39,193 bases of DNA from Rhizobium sp. Q54 (GCA_945903635.1 CAMDOT010000029.1:1-39193); one strand, 5' to 3'. Positions 18,093 through 27,239 are shown, counted from the first letter of the stretch. Program-made: numbers and translations. The notes: generated by a model from the letters alone, not told the origin.

Positions 18093-18695
18093 CTAGTTTT
18101 CGTTGCTGGGGGCGCGAACCGTGGGTCCGCCCTTGGAGACCGCGACCATGGCCGCGCGCAACAGCCGACCGGCGAGCAGGTAGCCCGGGATCAGCTCCTG
18201 GACGATCGTGCCGGTCGGAACCGTCGAATCCGCCACTTCCATCATGGCCTGGTGGAATTCGGCGTTGAACGGCTGGCCGAGCGCCTCGACGCGGGTGACG
18301 CCATGCCGCTCCAGGACCGACTGCAACTCGCGCTCGGTGGCCTGGACGCCGACGATCACGTTGCGGAGCGCGGGCTCGACCGCCTCGAGGTCGGCCGGCA
18401 GTGCCGACAGGGCTCGCCCCAGATTGTCGGCCACCGACAGGACGTCGCGGGCGAAGCGCTCGATGCCGAACTTGCGTTCCTTCTCGATGTCCTGCTGGGC
18501 GCGACGACGCACGTTCTGTGCTTCGGCAAGCGCGCGGAGCTGCTTGTCCTGGAGGTCGGCCTTCTCGGCCTGGAGCTGCTCGACGAGCTGCTGAAGCTCG
18601 GCCGCGCTTTCAGGCTTGGGCGGAATGTCGAGGCCCGGGTCGGTGTCGGCCGGCATGTCCGCCGGGGCGCCGCCCGCGGTTGGATCGCTGGCCAT
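18093..18695 (-). CDS. grpE: Nucleotide exchange factor GrpE
   Basis: 200 residues. A disordered Pro/Ala/Asp-rich N-terminus (residues 1-30) is followed by a long coiled coil (ELQQLVEQLQAEKADLQDKQ) and the conserved RRAQQDIEKERKFGIERFA. The C-terminal beta domain carries FNAEFHQAMMEV and the VQELIPGYLLAGRLLRAAMV signature. GrpE releases ADP from DnaK. It is the first gene of the grpE-dnaK-dnaJ set, with its own candidate promoter upstream. Confidence 0.96.
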   Translation of the reverse strand: MASDPTAGGAPADMPADTDPGLDIPPKPESAAELQQLVEQLQAEKADLQDKQLRALAEAQNVRRRAQQDIEKERKFGIERFARDVLSVADNLGRALSALPADLEAVEPALRNVIVGVQATERELQSVLERHGVTRVEALGQPFNAEFHQAMMEVADSTVPTGTIVQELIPGYLLAGRLLRAAMVAVSKGGPTVRAPSNEN

Positions 18696-18734
18696 ATGTT
18701 GTCCCTGGTTGCAGTGGTCTCTTCAGGCGGCCTT

Positions 18735-18763
18735 CAATTAGGGATGACCGCCGTCCAGGTCAA
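18735..18763 (-). promoter_or_regulatory. Candidate grpE promoter
   Basis: Minus strand TTGACC (18758-18763), 17-base spacer, TAATTG (18735-18740). It separates grpE from the unrelated dioxygenase gene upstream and gives a leader of about 33 bases. The context GTTGACC ... CCCTAATT could also serve the heat-shock sigma factor. Confidence 0.4.
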
Positions 18764-18772
18764 CCACCTGCG

Positions 18773-19828
18773 TCAGACCGCCTGAAGCGGTGCATGCAGT
18801 TTGGTGCCGCGCACGATGATGCCGCCGCGATCACCCACGGTTACCGTGCCGTAGCGCTGGGCGAAGGTTTCCGGCAGTGGCCGGGCATCGGACGCCGCCA
18901 GCCAGAGGCGCAGAAGGTGACGGCGTCGCTCCGGCTCTGGCCAGTCCACGAAGCTTGTGCGGTCGTGCAGCATGGTGTGGTTGTGCACGAGCTGGACGTC
19001 GCCGGGCTTGAACTCCATGAACAGGTGGAGCTTGGGATCGCCGGCCAGCGAATCGAACATGTCGAGAGCCTCGACCTGGGCTGGCGACAGCCGCGGCGCG
19101 TCGGCAAAGCGCTGCGCCGAATCGACGTACTGGCGTTGATAGATCGCGCTCAGGAAGCCCTTGTGCCAGTTGAACACGGGAATCTCGAAGTAGGGTTTTA
19201 GGCCCTCCGGCACCTCGCCGCGCCGGTCGGTGGCGATCGGTTGGAACAACAGCTTCAGGAGATCGGGCCGGCGCCGGCGCATCTCATTGAAGATCGTGGT
19301 CGAGCTCACCAACGCCGACAGGCCCCCCGATTGCGCCGTCTTGAGGCAGAGCAGGCCCACGATGTCGCAGGAATCGGTGTGATAGGTCTGGCGTTCGTTG
19401 GTCTGGTAGATGCGCACGTTGGGATTAGCCACGTCGAGTCCGAGATCCTGGACATGGCCCAGCACATGGCCCTTGCCGTTCTGGGAGCGTGCGCTCCCCA
19501 GGTGGGTGCCCAGTCCGAAGAACGCGGTTGCCGCTTCGCGCATCGACCAGTGCTCGACCGGCAGGCCGCGCAGTAACAGGAAGCCGCGGCCGTTCAGGAC
19601 TTCGTCGCGTGTACGCGCCTTGAGCTTGGGGCCGAGCGTAGGCAAGGGAAAGTCGCGGGACGCGATTGCCGCGATATCGGCTTCCCGCGACGCCAGCGCC
19701 TTGGTTGCACTCTCGACCTCGGCGACCTCGGCCGGCGACAGCGGCATCAGCCACTCGTCGCGCTTGGTCATTTCGGGGCCGTACCACGCGGCAGGGCCTG
19801 TCTGTTCCGGCGGCAGGTCGAACGACAT
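18773..19828 (-). CDS. TauD/TfdA-family Fe(II)/2-oxoglutarate dioxygenase
   Basis: The start at 19828 is preferred (GGGAGA upstream, 5 bases after the iminopeptidase stop); ATG 19846 is possible. 351 residues. The iron-binding facial triad is visible as His150-x-Asp152 in RQTYHTDSCDIVGLLCL and distal His288 in HNHTMLHDR. The 2-oxoglutarate-binding Arg lies in the following RRRHLLRLWL. Relatives hydroxylate small acids such as taurine or aryloxyacetates, and many have unknown substrates. It is cotranscribed with a proline iminopeptidase gene. No nearby transporter or sulphur gene points to taurine. Confidence 0.85.
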   Translation of the reverse strand: MSFDLPPEQTGPAAWYGPEMTKRDEWLMPLSPAEVAEVESATKALASREADIAAIASRDFPLPTLGPKLKARTRDEVLNGRGFLLLRGLPVEHWSMREAATAFFGLGTHLGSARSQNGKGHVLGHVQDLGLDVANPNVRIYQTNERQTYHTDSCDIVGLLCLKTAQSGGLSALVSSTTIFNEMRRRRPDLLKLLFQPIATDRRGEVPEGLKPYFEIPVFNWHKGFLSAIYQRQYVDSAQRFADAPRLSPAQVEALDMFDSLAGDPKLHLFMEFKPGDVQLVHNHTMLHDRTSFVDWPEPERRRHLLRLWLAASDARPLPETFAQRYGTVTVGDRGGIIVRGTKLHAPLQAV

Positions 19829-19833
19829 AGGGC

Positions 19834-20841
19834 CTACGTCTCCCATGGAAACCTTGGAGCGAAGAGGTCGTCGTTGGTCGACAACCTGAAACTCTCCGTG
19901 GCGTTGACCAGCGCCGCCCGGATGCCGGGTTCCAGGGCGCTGTGACCAGCGTCGGGGACTACGACATAGCGCGCCTCCGGCCAGGCGCGCGCCAGTGCAT
20001 CGGCGGTGACGGGCGGGCAGACGATGTCATAGCGGCCCTGGACGATCGTGGCGGGAAGCTGACGGATGCGGTCGAGATCCGCCCACGGCCAGCCTTCGGG
20101 CACGAACGTGCCGTGGGCGAAATAATGAGCCTCGATACGCGAGAGCGCGAGGGCGAAACCGCCATGGTCCGACTCGAACGGTGCGCGCGCCGTCGGATAG
20201 AGCGTCGAACAGGCCGCTTCGTAGCGACTCCAGGCGCGCGCCGCTGGACGATGGCTGTCGGGGCTGCGGTCGGTGAGGCGGCGGTAGTAGTTGCCCAGAA
20301 GATCGGCGCGCTCACTCTCCGGCAGATGCTCGACGAAATCGCGCCACGCCTCGGGGAAGATCGTGCGCATGCCGTGGAGAAACCAGTCGATCTCCGAGCG
20401 AGCGCCCAGGAAGATTCCGCGCAGAATAAAGCCCGTTACGCGGTCCGGGTGCTTGATGCCGTAGGCCAGCGCCAGCGTGCTGCCCCATGAGCCGCCAAAC
20501 AGCAGCCAGCGCGAGATGCCGAGATGGCTTCGCAGCTTCTCCATGTCGGCCACGAGGTGATCGGTGGTGTTGTCGTGCAACTCGCCGAGGGGCATCGACC
20601 GTCCACAGCCACGCTGGTCGAGGACCACGATGCGATAGAACTGCGGGTCGAAGAAGCGGCGATGGACCGGCACCGAGCCGGCGCCCGGGCCGCCGTGCAG
20701 GAACAGCACTGGCAGGCCGTCGGGATTGCCGCTCTGCTCCCAATAGATCGTATGCCGCCCATCCACCGCCAGCATGCCGCTGGCGTAGGGCGAAATCTCT
20801 GGGAACAGATCGGAGCGGAGGGGGGTCTCGGAGCGCGGCAT
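19834..20841 (-). CDS. pip: Proline iminopeptidase (S33 family)
   Basis: Chosen start ATG 20841, with AGG about 10 bases upstream; ATGs at 20868 and 20859 are in frame but lack a site. 335 residues. The alpha/beta-hydrolase fold has the family markers HGGPGAG (oxyanion hole), DQRGCGRS, nucleophile Ser118 in GGSWGSTLAL, the acid Asp in GRYDIVCPP and His in DAGHSALEP. It removes N-terminal proline from peptides in the cytoplasm. It is followed by a TauD-type dioxygenase gene 5 bases on. Confidence 0.92.
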   Translation of the reverse strand: MPRSETPLRSDLFPEISPYASGMLAVDGRHTIYWEQSGNPDGLPVLFLHGGPGAGSVPVHRRFFDPQFYRIVVLDQRGCGRSMPLGELHDNTTDHLVADMEKLRSHLGISRWLLFGGSWGSTLALAYGIKHPDRVTGFILRGIFLGARSEIDWFLHGMRTIFPEAWRDFVEHLPESERADLLGNYYRRLTDRSPDSHRPAARAWSRYEAACSTLYPTARAPFESDHGGFALALSRIEAHYFAHGTFVPEGWPWADLDRIRQLPATIVQGRYDIVCPPVTADALARAWPEARYVVVPDAGHSALEPGIRAALVNATESFRLSTNDDLFAPRFPWET

Positions 20842-20952
20842 GCTTTTACCTGTGACCATCACTGCCATAGCAACGATCCGTGTTCCAGCCCTGTGGCGAT
20901 TGCCGGTGCCGTGGTCGAGCGTCTAAGGTTGGTCGGGCGCCGAGGAGGGGCA

Positions 20953-22380
20953 GTGATTTTTTGCCGTATTCTGGTGCTGGTCGCACTGCTCTTCGCGGCC
21001 AGCGCCTGCGCGGCCGGGAACGATCTGCCGCAGGCGGCAGCCGCCGGCACATCGACTTCTTCTGCGGGCGGCGTTCCGGTCCTGCCTCCGGCGATCGAGC
21101 GCGATGTCGGCGCCGCCTACCCTGACGCCGCGCTGCAAGCCTATGTCGATCGTGTCGGCCAAAAGCTGGTCCGTGGCTCTGGTCTCACGGGTTCCTACCG
21201 CTTCGTCGTGCTGGACCTGCCGGTGGTCAACGCTCATGCGTTGCCGCCCGGCTACGTCTTCGTGACGCGCGGTCTTCTCGCTGTGCTCGACGACGAAGCC
21301 GAACTCGCGGCAGCCTTCGCCCACGAAATCGGCCATCTCACCCAGCGTCATGCCGCCCAGCGCGCCCGAGCCCGGCAGGGGGTGTTGGAGGCGGCTGTCG
21401 AGGCTGCGACCGCAACGGGCTCCATCACCGTCGGCCGGTCGGTCGCGCGCGATGGGCTGATTGCCTTGCGACGCTATTCACGCGAGCAGGAACTGGAGGC
21501 CGACCGCATCGGGGTCGGCTATCTGGTGCAGGCTGGATACCGGAGCAGCGCGATGGCCTCCCTGATCGACAGGCTGCGTCAGCAATCGCAGCTCGAGGCG
21601 CAGCTCCTGGGCGAGGCGCCCGACTCGTTCGATCAACGCAGCGCCACGGCGACCCACCCTGCCCCCTTTGAGCGGAAGAGCGCGCTTCAGGCTGCCGGCG
21701 TTTCGGCCTCTGGTGAGTCCGGTCGTGCCGCCTATCTCGAGGCGATCGACGGCATGTCGGTCGACGATGCCCCGGACGAAGGTTTTGTTCACGGGCGGGC
21801 ATTTCTTCATCCGAAGCTCAGGCTCGCTTTCGAAGCTCCCGCTGATTTCCGGCTCTTCAACGATCAGGACGGCATCCTGGGCGTCGGGCGCGACCGGTCG
21901 CTGTTGTATTTTTCCTGTTCCGCCGATCGCGTGCCAGGTCGCCTCGACGACTGGATGCGCAATACGCTGAAGCCCACGCCGGCCGGCATCCAGGCCACCG
22001 AGATCGGTGGCGCCGAAGCAGCTATCGGGGCCCGGCCGCGCGGTTCCGATACCGGCCTCGGCCAGACGCGATACGTGATGGTGCGACATGGCGACCGCAT
22101 CTGCTTCTTCAATCTGCTGAGCGAAGGACCCGATCGTGATCGCCGGATAGAGGTCTTGGTCAATGCGGCACGCACTTTCCACACCCTGACGGCAGCCGAG
22201 GCGGCGGCACTGCGGCCTTATCGGCTGCGCGTTATAACCGCTGCCGGCACCTCTCCGGCCCAGCTCGCCGCGCGACTGCCCTACGACGACCTCAGGATGG
22301 AACGGCTGCTGATCCTGAACGGCGTCAACACGCCGGCCGAACTCGCCCGCCTGTCCCGGATCAAGACCGTCGAACCCTGA
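20953..22380 (+). CDS. M48 family metalloprotease, lipoprotein-like, with LysM-like C-terminus
   Basis: The GTG at 20953 follows GAGGAGGGG and starts a signal sequence (ILVLVALLFAASAC) ending in a possible lipobox Cys19. The frame is open further upstream but overlaps the divergent gene. 475 residues. The zinc site is H124-E-I-G-H128 with third ligand Glu180 in SREQELEADRIG, as in Oma1/BepA-type proteases. The middle part has a LHPKLRLAFEAPADF segment common in the alphaproteobacterial subgroup. The last 55 residues (YRLRVITAAG...LLILNG) look like a LysM fold. Probably a periplasmic quality-control protease. A bidirectional terminator follows. Confidence 0.87.
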   Translation: MIFCRILVLVALLFAASACAAGNDLPQAAAAGTSTSSAGGVPVLPPAIERDVGAAYPDAALQAYVDRVGQKLVRGSGLTGSYRFVVLDLPVVNAHALPPGYVFVTRGLLAVLDDEAELAAAFAHEIGHLTQRHAAQRARARQGVLEAAVEAATATGSITVGRSVARDGLIALRRYSREQELEADRIGVGYLVQAGYRSSAMASLIDRLRQQSQLEAQLLGEAPDSFDQRSATATHPAPFERKSALQAAGVSASGESGRAAYLEAIDGMSVDDAPDEGFVHGRAFLHPKLRLAFEAPADFRLFNDQDGILGVGRDRSLLYFSCSADRVPGRLDDWMRNTLKPTPAGIQATEIGGAEAAIGARPRGSDTGLGQTRYVMVRHGDRICFFNLLSEGPDRDRRIEVLVNAARTFHTLTAAEAAALRPYRLRVITAAGTSPAQLAARLPYDDLRMERLLILNGVNTPAELARLSRIKTVEP

Positions 22381-22406
22381 GGGTCGCGTTCAGATCAGCG
22401 AACATG

Positions 22407-22466
22407 AAAAAGGCGGCGCGACTAAGGCGCATTCGAATGCGCCGAGTCGGCCGCCTTTCAGCTATT
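22407..22466. terminator. Bidirectional terminator between M48 protease and carD
   Basis: Nested hairpin: AAAGGCGGC (22409-22417) pairs with GCCGCCTTT (22450-22458), ACT pairs with AGT, and the inner palindrome GGCGCATTCGAATGCGCC is at 22426-22443. T tracts lie on the plus-strand side (TATTTTTA) and, from GAAAAAGG, on the minus-strand side, so it serves both convergent genes. Confidence 0.85.
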
Positions 22467-22483
22467 TTTAGACCAGATCGCCC

Positions 22484-23011
22484 TTAGGCTACCTTTTGCA
22501 GCACGCTGTTCAGCTTCTGCGTGGCGAGATCCTTGTCGATGCGCTCGACGGCGGCGAGTTCGCGCGCCAGCCGATCCAGCGCCGCCTCGTAGATCTGGCG
22601 TTCGCTGTAGGACTGGTCGGGCTGGCCGGCGTTGCGATGCAGGTCGCGCACCACTTCGGCGATCGACACCGGATCGCCGGAGTTGATCTTGGCTTCGTAT
22701 TCCTGGGCGCGGCGGTTCCACATGGCGCGGCTGACGCGGCTGCGGCCCTTCAGGGTCACCAGCGCGCTCTCCATGATCTTGCGCGAGCTGAGCTTGCGCA
22801 GGCCGGAAATCTTGGCCTTCGCCACAGGAACGCGCAGCATCATGCGCTCCTGTTCGAACGAGATGACGAACAGGTCGAGCTTGTAGCCGGCGATTTCCTT
22901 CGCCTCGATGTCGATCACGCGGCCGACGCCGTGGGTCGGATAAACCACGAAATCACCCTTCTCAAAGGCGAATTCCTTCGCCTTCGGCGCTGTCTTCTTC
23001 GGCTTAGCCAT
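22484..23011 (-). CDS. CarD family transcriptional regulator (CdnL-like)
   Basis: The start at 23011 (MAKPKK) has an AAGGGA site 8 bases upstream. 175 residues. A Lys-rich N-terminus precedes the RNA polymerase-interacting Tudor-like domain (KGDFVVYPTHGVGRVIDIE, then MMLRVPVAKA). A C-terminal helical DNA-binding domain follows, containing RVSRAMWNRRAQEYEAKI with the Trp that inserts next to the -10 element in homologues. CarD/CdnL stabilises open complexes at rRNA and housekeeping promoters and is usually essential in alphaproteobacteria. It sits downstream of fdxA in a conserved order. Confidence 0.92.
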   Translation of the reverse strand: MAKPKKTAPKAKEFAFEKGDFVVYPTHGVGRVIDIEAKEIAGYKLDLFVISFEQERMMLRVPVAKAKISGLRKLSSRKIMESALVTLKGRSRVSRAMWNRRAQEYEAKINSGDPVSIAEVVRDLHRNAGQPDQSYSERQIYEAALDRLARELAAVERIDKDLATQKLNSVLQKVA

Positions 23012-23177
23012 ATCAAGTCCCTTCACGTCAAACCCCGCTATCAGCGATACCGCGACCCACCGCGCACGCTCCCCTGCGTGCTCGACTCGGTAGCTCGTAC
23101 CGGTAAGTTGCTTTCCGATACCGATGAGGATACCGAGCCCGCGGCGGACCGAACCCCGGACCGCTTCCTGCCCTAAC

Positions 23178-23186
23178 CTTATATCA
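23178..23186 (-). promoter_or_regulatory. Possible extended -10 element for carD
   Basis: Minus strand reads TGATATAAG, an extended -10 (TGN-TATAAG) overlapping the end of fdxA, about 170 bases before carD. No good -35 is visible, so this is weak. Confidence 0.2.
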
Positions 23187-23624
23187 GAGATTTGCCGCAG
23201 AGTCGCGGGTGATGTTGCATTTCGGCAACGGTCTACCTATGCGAGACCTGCATAGCCTTACCAAAATTGCGCCAATAAGGCGCTGACGCTCACGTTTTGC
23301 GGGATATTTGCTGAAATACTTGTCGAACTTGTCTTTTTCGTCTTTGAAATTATCAGCGTCGGCCGGCGCTTCACCCTTGCGGGTGATGTTGGGCCATTCG
23401 GCGGAAAGGCTGCGATTGAGTTCCAGCCACTTCTCCAGGCCCTTTTCCGTGTCGGGCTGGATGGCTTCGACCGGGCATTCCGGCTCGCAGACACCGCAGT
23501 CGATGCATTCGTCCGGATTGATGACGAGCATGTTCTCGCCTTCGTAGAAGCAATCCACGGGGCAGACTTCGATGCAGTCCATGTACTTGCACTTGATGCA
23601 AGCCTCGATCACGACATAGGTCAT
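23184..23624 (-). CDS. fdxA: Ferredoxin FdxA (7Fe, 3Fe-4S/4Fe-4S) with extended C-terminus
   Basis: Start ATG 23624, with GGAG 11 bases before. 146 residues. Cluster ligands are in [20 protein letters not shown] and [18 protein letters not shown], the seven-iron arrangement of FdxA. Family members normally end soon after the segment DKFDKYFS, at 107-115 residues. Here about 35 extra basic residues follow ([20 protein letters not shown] and on), including two Cys. The tail may be a read-through of a lost stop codon. It is an electron carrier in the cytoplasm; the partner is unknown. Confidence 0.88.
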   Translation of the reverse strand: MTYVVIEACIKCKYMDCIEVCPVDCFYEGENMLVINPDECIDCGVCEPECPVEAIQPDTEKGLEKWLELNRSLSAEWPNITRKGEAPADADNFKDEKDKFDKYFSKYPAKRERQRLIGAILVRLCRSRIGRPLPKCNITRDSAANL

Positions 23625-23690
23625 CAACGGCTCCAGAGACGAGCGGCCGGCTGATTAACGCGCGGAACCGTCGCGCGCAAGGCTACCAAA

Positions 23691-23945
23691 TCACGCAGAG
23701 TCAATTTCATCATACAACGCGCGCGCCTCGCTGGCGGGGCCCCGACGGTCGCCGAGCGCCACGATGCGCACAACGCGCACGCGCGGACCAAGCGCGAATG
23801 TCAGTACCATGTCCGGCGCCACCACGGCGTGGGCCTTGTCGACGATGCGGCCGTCGAGACGGCACCGCGACTTTTCGATGTAGCGTGCGGCCAACGTGCG
23901 GGACTTGAAGAAGCGGGCGTGCCAGAGCCACTTGTCGAGTCGCAT
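23691..23945 (-). CDS. S4-domain RNA-binding protein (Hsp15-like)
   Basis: 84 residues, almost entirely an S4 domain: MRLDKWLWHARFFKSRTLAA opens it, and IEKSRCRLDGRIVDKAHAVV follows, with conserved basic residues that bind structured RNA. Hsp15 (HslR) binds stalled 50S subunits carrying nascent chains. This protein is shorter and lacks the long C-terminal tail. It lies 24 bases after the helicase stop and just before fdxA, the usual alphaproteobacterial order. Confidence 0.88.
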   Translation of the reverse strand: MRLDKWLWHARFFKSRTLAARYIEKSRCRLDGRIVDKAHAVVAPDMVLTFALGPRVRVVRIVALGDRRGPASEARALYDEIDSA

Positions 23946-23969
23946 CGTCAGTCAGGATTTCAAGGGCGG

Positions 23970-26900
23970 CTATTTCTTTCCGCCGAGCTTCAGCTCGAGC
24001 AGCTTGGCAAATGGCGAATCAGCCGCCGGCGCGTCGCTCTTCGTCTCGGTGGTGGCGTAGAGCCTAAGTGCCGGGCCGCCGCTATCGCGACGTGGCGGAC
24101 GAGTACCATAGCCGCGATCCTGACGCGGCCCGTCCTTGCGGGGCCCATCCTTGCGGGGACCGTCGTTGCGCGGTCCATCTTTGCGCGGGCCATCCTGGCG
24201 TGGACCATCCTGGCGTGGACCATCGTTGCGGGCAGCGTCGCCTCGCGGCCCGCCTTTGCCGCGATCCTGGCGCGGTCCATCGTTTCGTGGGGCGTCGGCG
24301 AAGAACTGGCGCTCGTTGGGCGGCCGTTCCGGTCGCTCGCGGCGCTGCTGCTCGCGCTGTTGGCGCTGCTGCAGGCGCTGGCGCTCACGCTGCTCCTCGC
24401 GCTCGCGCACGAACCGCGGCTTCATCGAGAAACTGTGTAGCGGTCCGGATTCTTCTGTCGGCGGATGCACGCGGTAGCCGAGCGCCTGCATCACGTTCGC
24501 CATCTCCGGCTCGGAGCAGCCGACCAGGGACATCATCTGCGGTGTCGCACGGAAATGGCCGGATTGCAGGGGCCGCGGGCCTTCCGCCTTTGCTTCCGGC
24601 TTCGATCCTTCTTCAGCGACGGCCGGTTCGGCCGAGGTTTCGCCCGTGGATTCTGCGGTCTCGGATTCCGTGGTCGCGGATTCCGCGGTCGCCAATTCCG
24701 CCGTCTCAGCTTCAGCAGTCGACGGCTCAGTTGGCGAAGGTTCAGGCGTCGGGGCGACAACCGCTTCGGTCGGCGGGCTTTCGACCTCCGGCACGACGGC
24801 AGCTTCGGGTTCCGGCACGGCTTCGCTTTCGCCGAAAGCGGCGGCCACGATCGCCCATTCGCTGATTTCTTCGGTCGACGACGTCGCCGCCGGCGCGGTG
24901 GAGGCGGCCGGCGATACGCGCGGTGCGGGCTTCCTGTCCTGCTGCGCGCGGCGCGCGGTCTCGCGGCTCTCGCGCACCGCCTGACGTGCCATCGCCGCCA
25001 GACGCTCGACCATGTCGGCACGGATCGCGTGGTTGCCCAGCGGCAGGTAGCCGATGGTCGCGTAGAATTCGCGCTCGGCGTCGCGCGGCAAATCCATCGA
25101 CGTGCGGCCTTCGGCCGGCAGCGGCGGAATGGTCTCGCGGTTGCGGGCAATCATCCAGAGGCCCGCCCGCAGCCGGATGGGCACCGGCTTCAGCATGCTC
25201 GGGAAATAAATCGAATAGACGCCAACCCTGACGCCGAGCCGTGCCAGGGCCTTGCGGTCCTCTTCGCTGAGTTGAGTGAGCTGGTCTTCGATCGGCCGGC
25301 GCGACAGCACACCCAGGCTTTCACACAGCTGGAAAACGACACCTCGGGCGCCGGCCGGCAGCTCCGTCGTCGCCCGCGCATCCATCAGCTCCGACAGGCC
25401 GAGGCGAATGCGGGTCTCGACCCAGGTGGCGGCACGCTTGCGCACCTCCTCGCGGGCCGGCCCGTCGAGCAGATCGGTGGCCAGCGCCTCGATCTTCGGC
25501 GCCAGGATGTCGCCACTCGGCAGCAGGCGGGCCACGGGGCCGCCGCCCCAGCACACGCGCAGCTGTGAATCGAACACGATTTCGCCATCGGCCGAACCGG
25601 CAAAGGCCTGCAGACGCGCCGGCAGGTCCTGACGCAGCGCCCGCAGGGCAGCGCTCATCACGGCCTTCTGATCGGCATGGCTTTCAGCCGCGTCGGGAAC
25701 GAAGCGAAAGCCCTCGATCCGTCCGAGATGCTCGCCCTCGACAGTGACTTCGCCCGCTGCGGCGACCGATGTCGTCATTTCACCCTCATCACGCAATCTT
25801 CGTACAAGCAGGGCCGCGCGTCTATCGACAAACCTTTGCGTCAAACGCTGGTGAAGAGCGTCGGAAAGCCTGTCCTCGATGGCGCGCGCGCGCTCCTGCC
25901 AGTGAGTTGCACGTTGGATCCAGTCCGGTCGGTGGGAAATATAGGTCCAAGTCCTGACATGGGCGATGCGCGCCATCAAGGTATCGATGTCGCCATCGAA
26001 ATGTTCCAGGCGCTTTACGTGGGTCTCTATCCAGTCCTCGGGCAGACGTTCGCCGCCCTGCGTCAAGTGCTCGAAGAGCTGGCCGAGCAGGCGCGTATGC
26101 TCCTCGGTCATGGTCTTGCGGAAGTCGGGGACCTGGCAGACCTCCCAGAGAAGGCGCACACGCTGCGGGGTGCGCACACGCGACAGGAAATCCGACCGCG
26201 CCGCCAGGGTCTGCAGAGCGAGTTGGTCGTCCTGTTCGCGGACCCGCTGGAGTGCCGCGTGCGGCGGCGGCTCGTTCAACGCGGCGATAAGTGCCGGCAC
26301 GGTGCGGAAATCGAGGTCGCTGTTGCGCCACTGCACCTCGCGCAACGAATCGAAGCGATGGTTTTCGATCGCGTCGACGATCTCCGGCTCGAGGCCGTTC
26401 ACGTCAGCCGTGGTGCCGAAGGTGCCGTCGTTCATGTAGCGGCCGGCGCGGCCGGCGATCTGCGCCAGTTCGACGGCGCGCAGCGGGCGGGCGCTGCGGC
26501 CGTCGAATTTGCGCAGGCTCGCGAACCAGACATGGTTCACGTCCATGTTGAGGCCCATGCCGATCGCGTCGGTCGCAACCAGGTAGTCGACCTCGCCCGA
26601 CTGGAACATCTCGACCTGGGCGTTGCGCGTGCGCGGGCTCATGGCGCCCATGACGATTGCCGTGCCGCCGCGCTGGCGGCGGATCAGCTCGGCGATCTCA
26701 TAGACCTCGCTGGCCGAGAAGCCGACCACGGCCGAGCGGCTCGGCAGGCGCGTGGCCTTCTTCGACCCGACGTAGGTGAGCTTCGAGAAGCGCGGGCGCG
26801 CCACCATGTCGATGTCGGGCAACAGGCGATTCAAGATCGGCCGGATCGTATCGGCACCCAGCAGCATGGTCTCGTTCATGCCGCGTGCATGCAGCAGCCG

Positions 26901-27239
26901 ATCGGTGAAGAAATGGCCGCGATCGGGGTCAGCTGCCATCTGCACCTCGTCGACGGCGAGGAACGACACCGGCCGCTCGACCGGCATGGATTCGACGGTG
27001 CAGACGAAATAGCGGGCGCCTGGCGGGGCGATCTTCTCCTCGCCGGTAATCAGCGCGACGTTCTTGACGCCCTTGATCGCCACGATGCGATCGTAGTTCT
27101 CGCGCGCCAGCAGGCGCAGCGGAAAGCCGATCATGCCCGACTCGTGGCCGAGCATGCGCTCGATCGCGAGATAGGTCTTGCCGGTATTGGTGGGACCGAG
27201 AACCGCGGTCAGGCGGCCGGAGGCGCTGGCGGGCGGCAT
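23970..27239 (-). CDS. SUV3-like DEAD/DEAH RNA helicase with low-complexity C-terminus
   Basis: 1089 residues. The helicase core has Walker A GPTNTGKT (15-22), LRLLARENYDR, the DEVQ box in SFLAVDEVQMA, the motif V-like ATDAIGMGLNMDVNHVWF and motif VI QIAGRAGRY. This is the mitochondrial SUV3 subtype, which unwinds RNA for degradation. A helical region follows up to about residue 770. The rest is disordered: a long Glu/Ala/Thr/Pro-rich acidic stretch, a Gln/Arg-rich coil, then seven GPR(K/Q/N)D repeats, ending in a basic tail. Length variation in that tail is expected. First gene of the block leading to S4, fdxA and carD. Confidence 0.9.
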   Translation of the reverse strand: MPPASASGRLTAVLGPTNTGKTYLAIERMLGHESGMIGFPLRLLARENYDRIVAIKGVKNVALITGEEKIAPPGARYFVCTVESMPVERPVSFLAVDEVQMAADPDRGHFFTDRLLHARGMNETMLLGADTIRPILNRLLPDIDMVARPRFSKLTYVGSKKATRLPSRSAVVGFSASEVYEIAELIRRQRGGTAIVMGAMSPRTRNAQVEMFQSGEVDYLVATDAIGMGLNMDVNHVWFASLRKFDGRSARPLRAVELAQIAGRAGRYMNDGTFGTTADVNGLEPEIVDAIENHRFDSLREVQWRNSDLDFRTVPALIAALNEPPPHAALQRVREQDDQLALQTLAARSDFLSRVRTPQRVRLLWEVCQVPDFRKTMTEEHTRLLGQLFEHLTQGGERLPEDWIETHVKRLEHFDGDIDTLMARIAHVRTWTYISHRPDWIQRATHWQERARAIEDRLSDALHQRLTQRFVDRRAALLVRRLRDEGEMTTSVAAAGEVTVEGEHLGRIEGFRFVPDAAESHADQKAVMSAALRALRQDLPARLQAFAGSADGEIVFDSQLRVCWGGGPVARLLPSGDILAPKIEALATDLLDGPAREEVRKRAATWVETRIRLGLSELMDARATTELPAGARGVVFQLCESLGVLSRRPIEDQLTQLSEEDRKALARLGVRVGVYSIYFPSMLKPVPIRLRAGLWMIARNRETIPPLPAEGRTSMDLPRDAEREFYATIGYLPLGNHAIRADMVERLAAMARQAVRESRETARRAQQDRKPAPRVSPAASTAPAATSSTEEISEWAIVAAAFGESEAVPEPEAAVVPEVESPPTEAVVAPTPEPSPTEPSTAEAETAELATAESATTESETAESTGETSAEPAVAEEGSKPEAKAEGPRPLQSGHFRATPQMMSLVGCSEPEMANVMQALGYRVHPPTEESGPLHSFSMKPRFVREREEQRERQRLQQRQQREQQRRERPERPPNERQFFADAPRNDGPRQDRGKGGPRGDAARNDGPRQDGPRQDGPRKDGPRNDGPRKDGPRKDGPRQDRGYGTRPPRRDSGGPALRLYATTETKSDAPAADSPFAKLLELKLGGKK
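24127..24231. repeat. Seven tandem 15-bp units inside the helicase gene
   Basis: The plus-strand unit is GGNCCRTCSTTGCGS-like, repeated in register seven times, and encodes G-P-R-(K/Q/N)-D on the minus strand. Units differ at one to four positions, mainly at the variable codon. Degenerate units flank both ends. Confidence 0.9.

Noticed and set aside
24127..24231. CRISPR-like regularly spaced repeats
   Set aside because: The 15-bp units are contiguous, without spacers, and code in frame for a peptide repeat.
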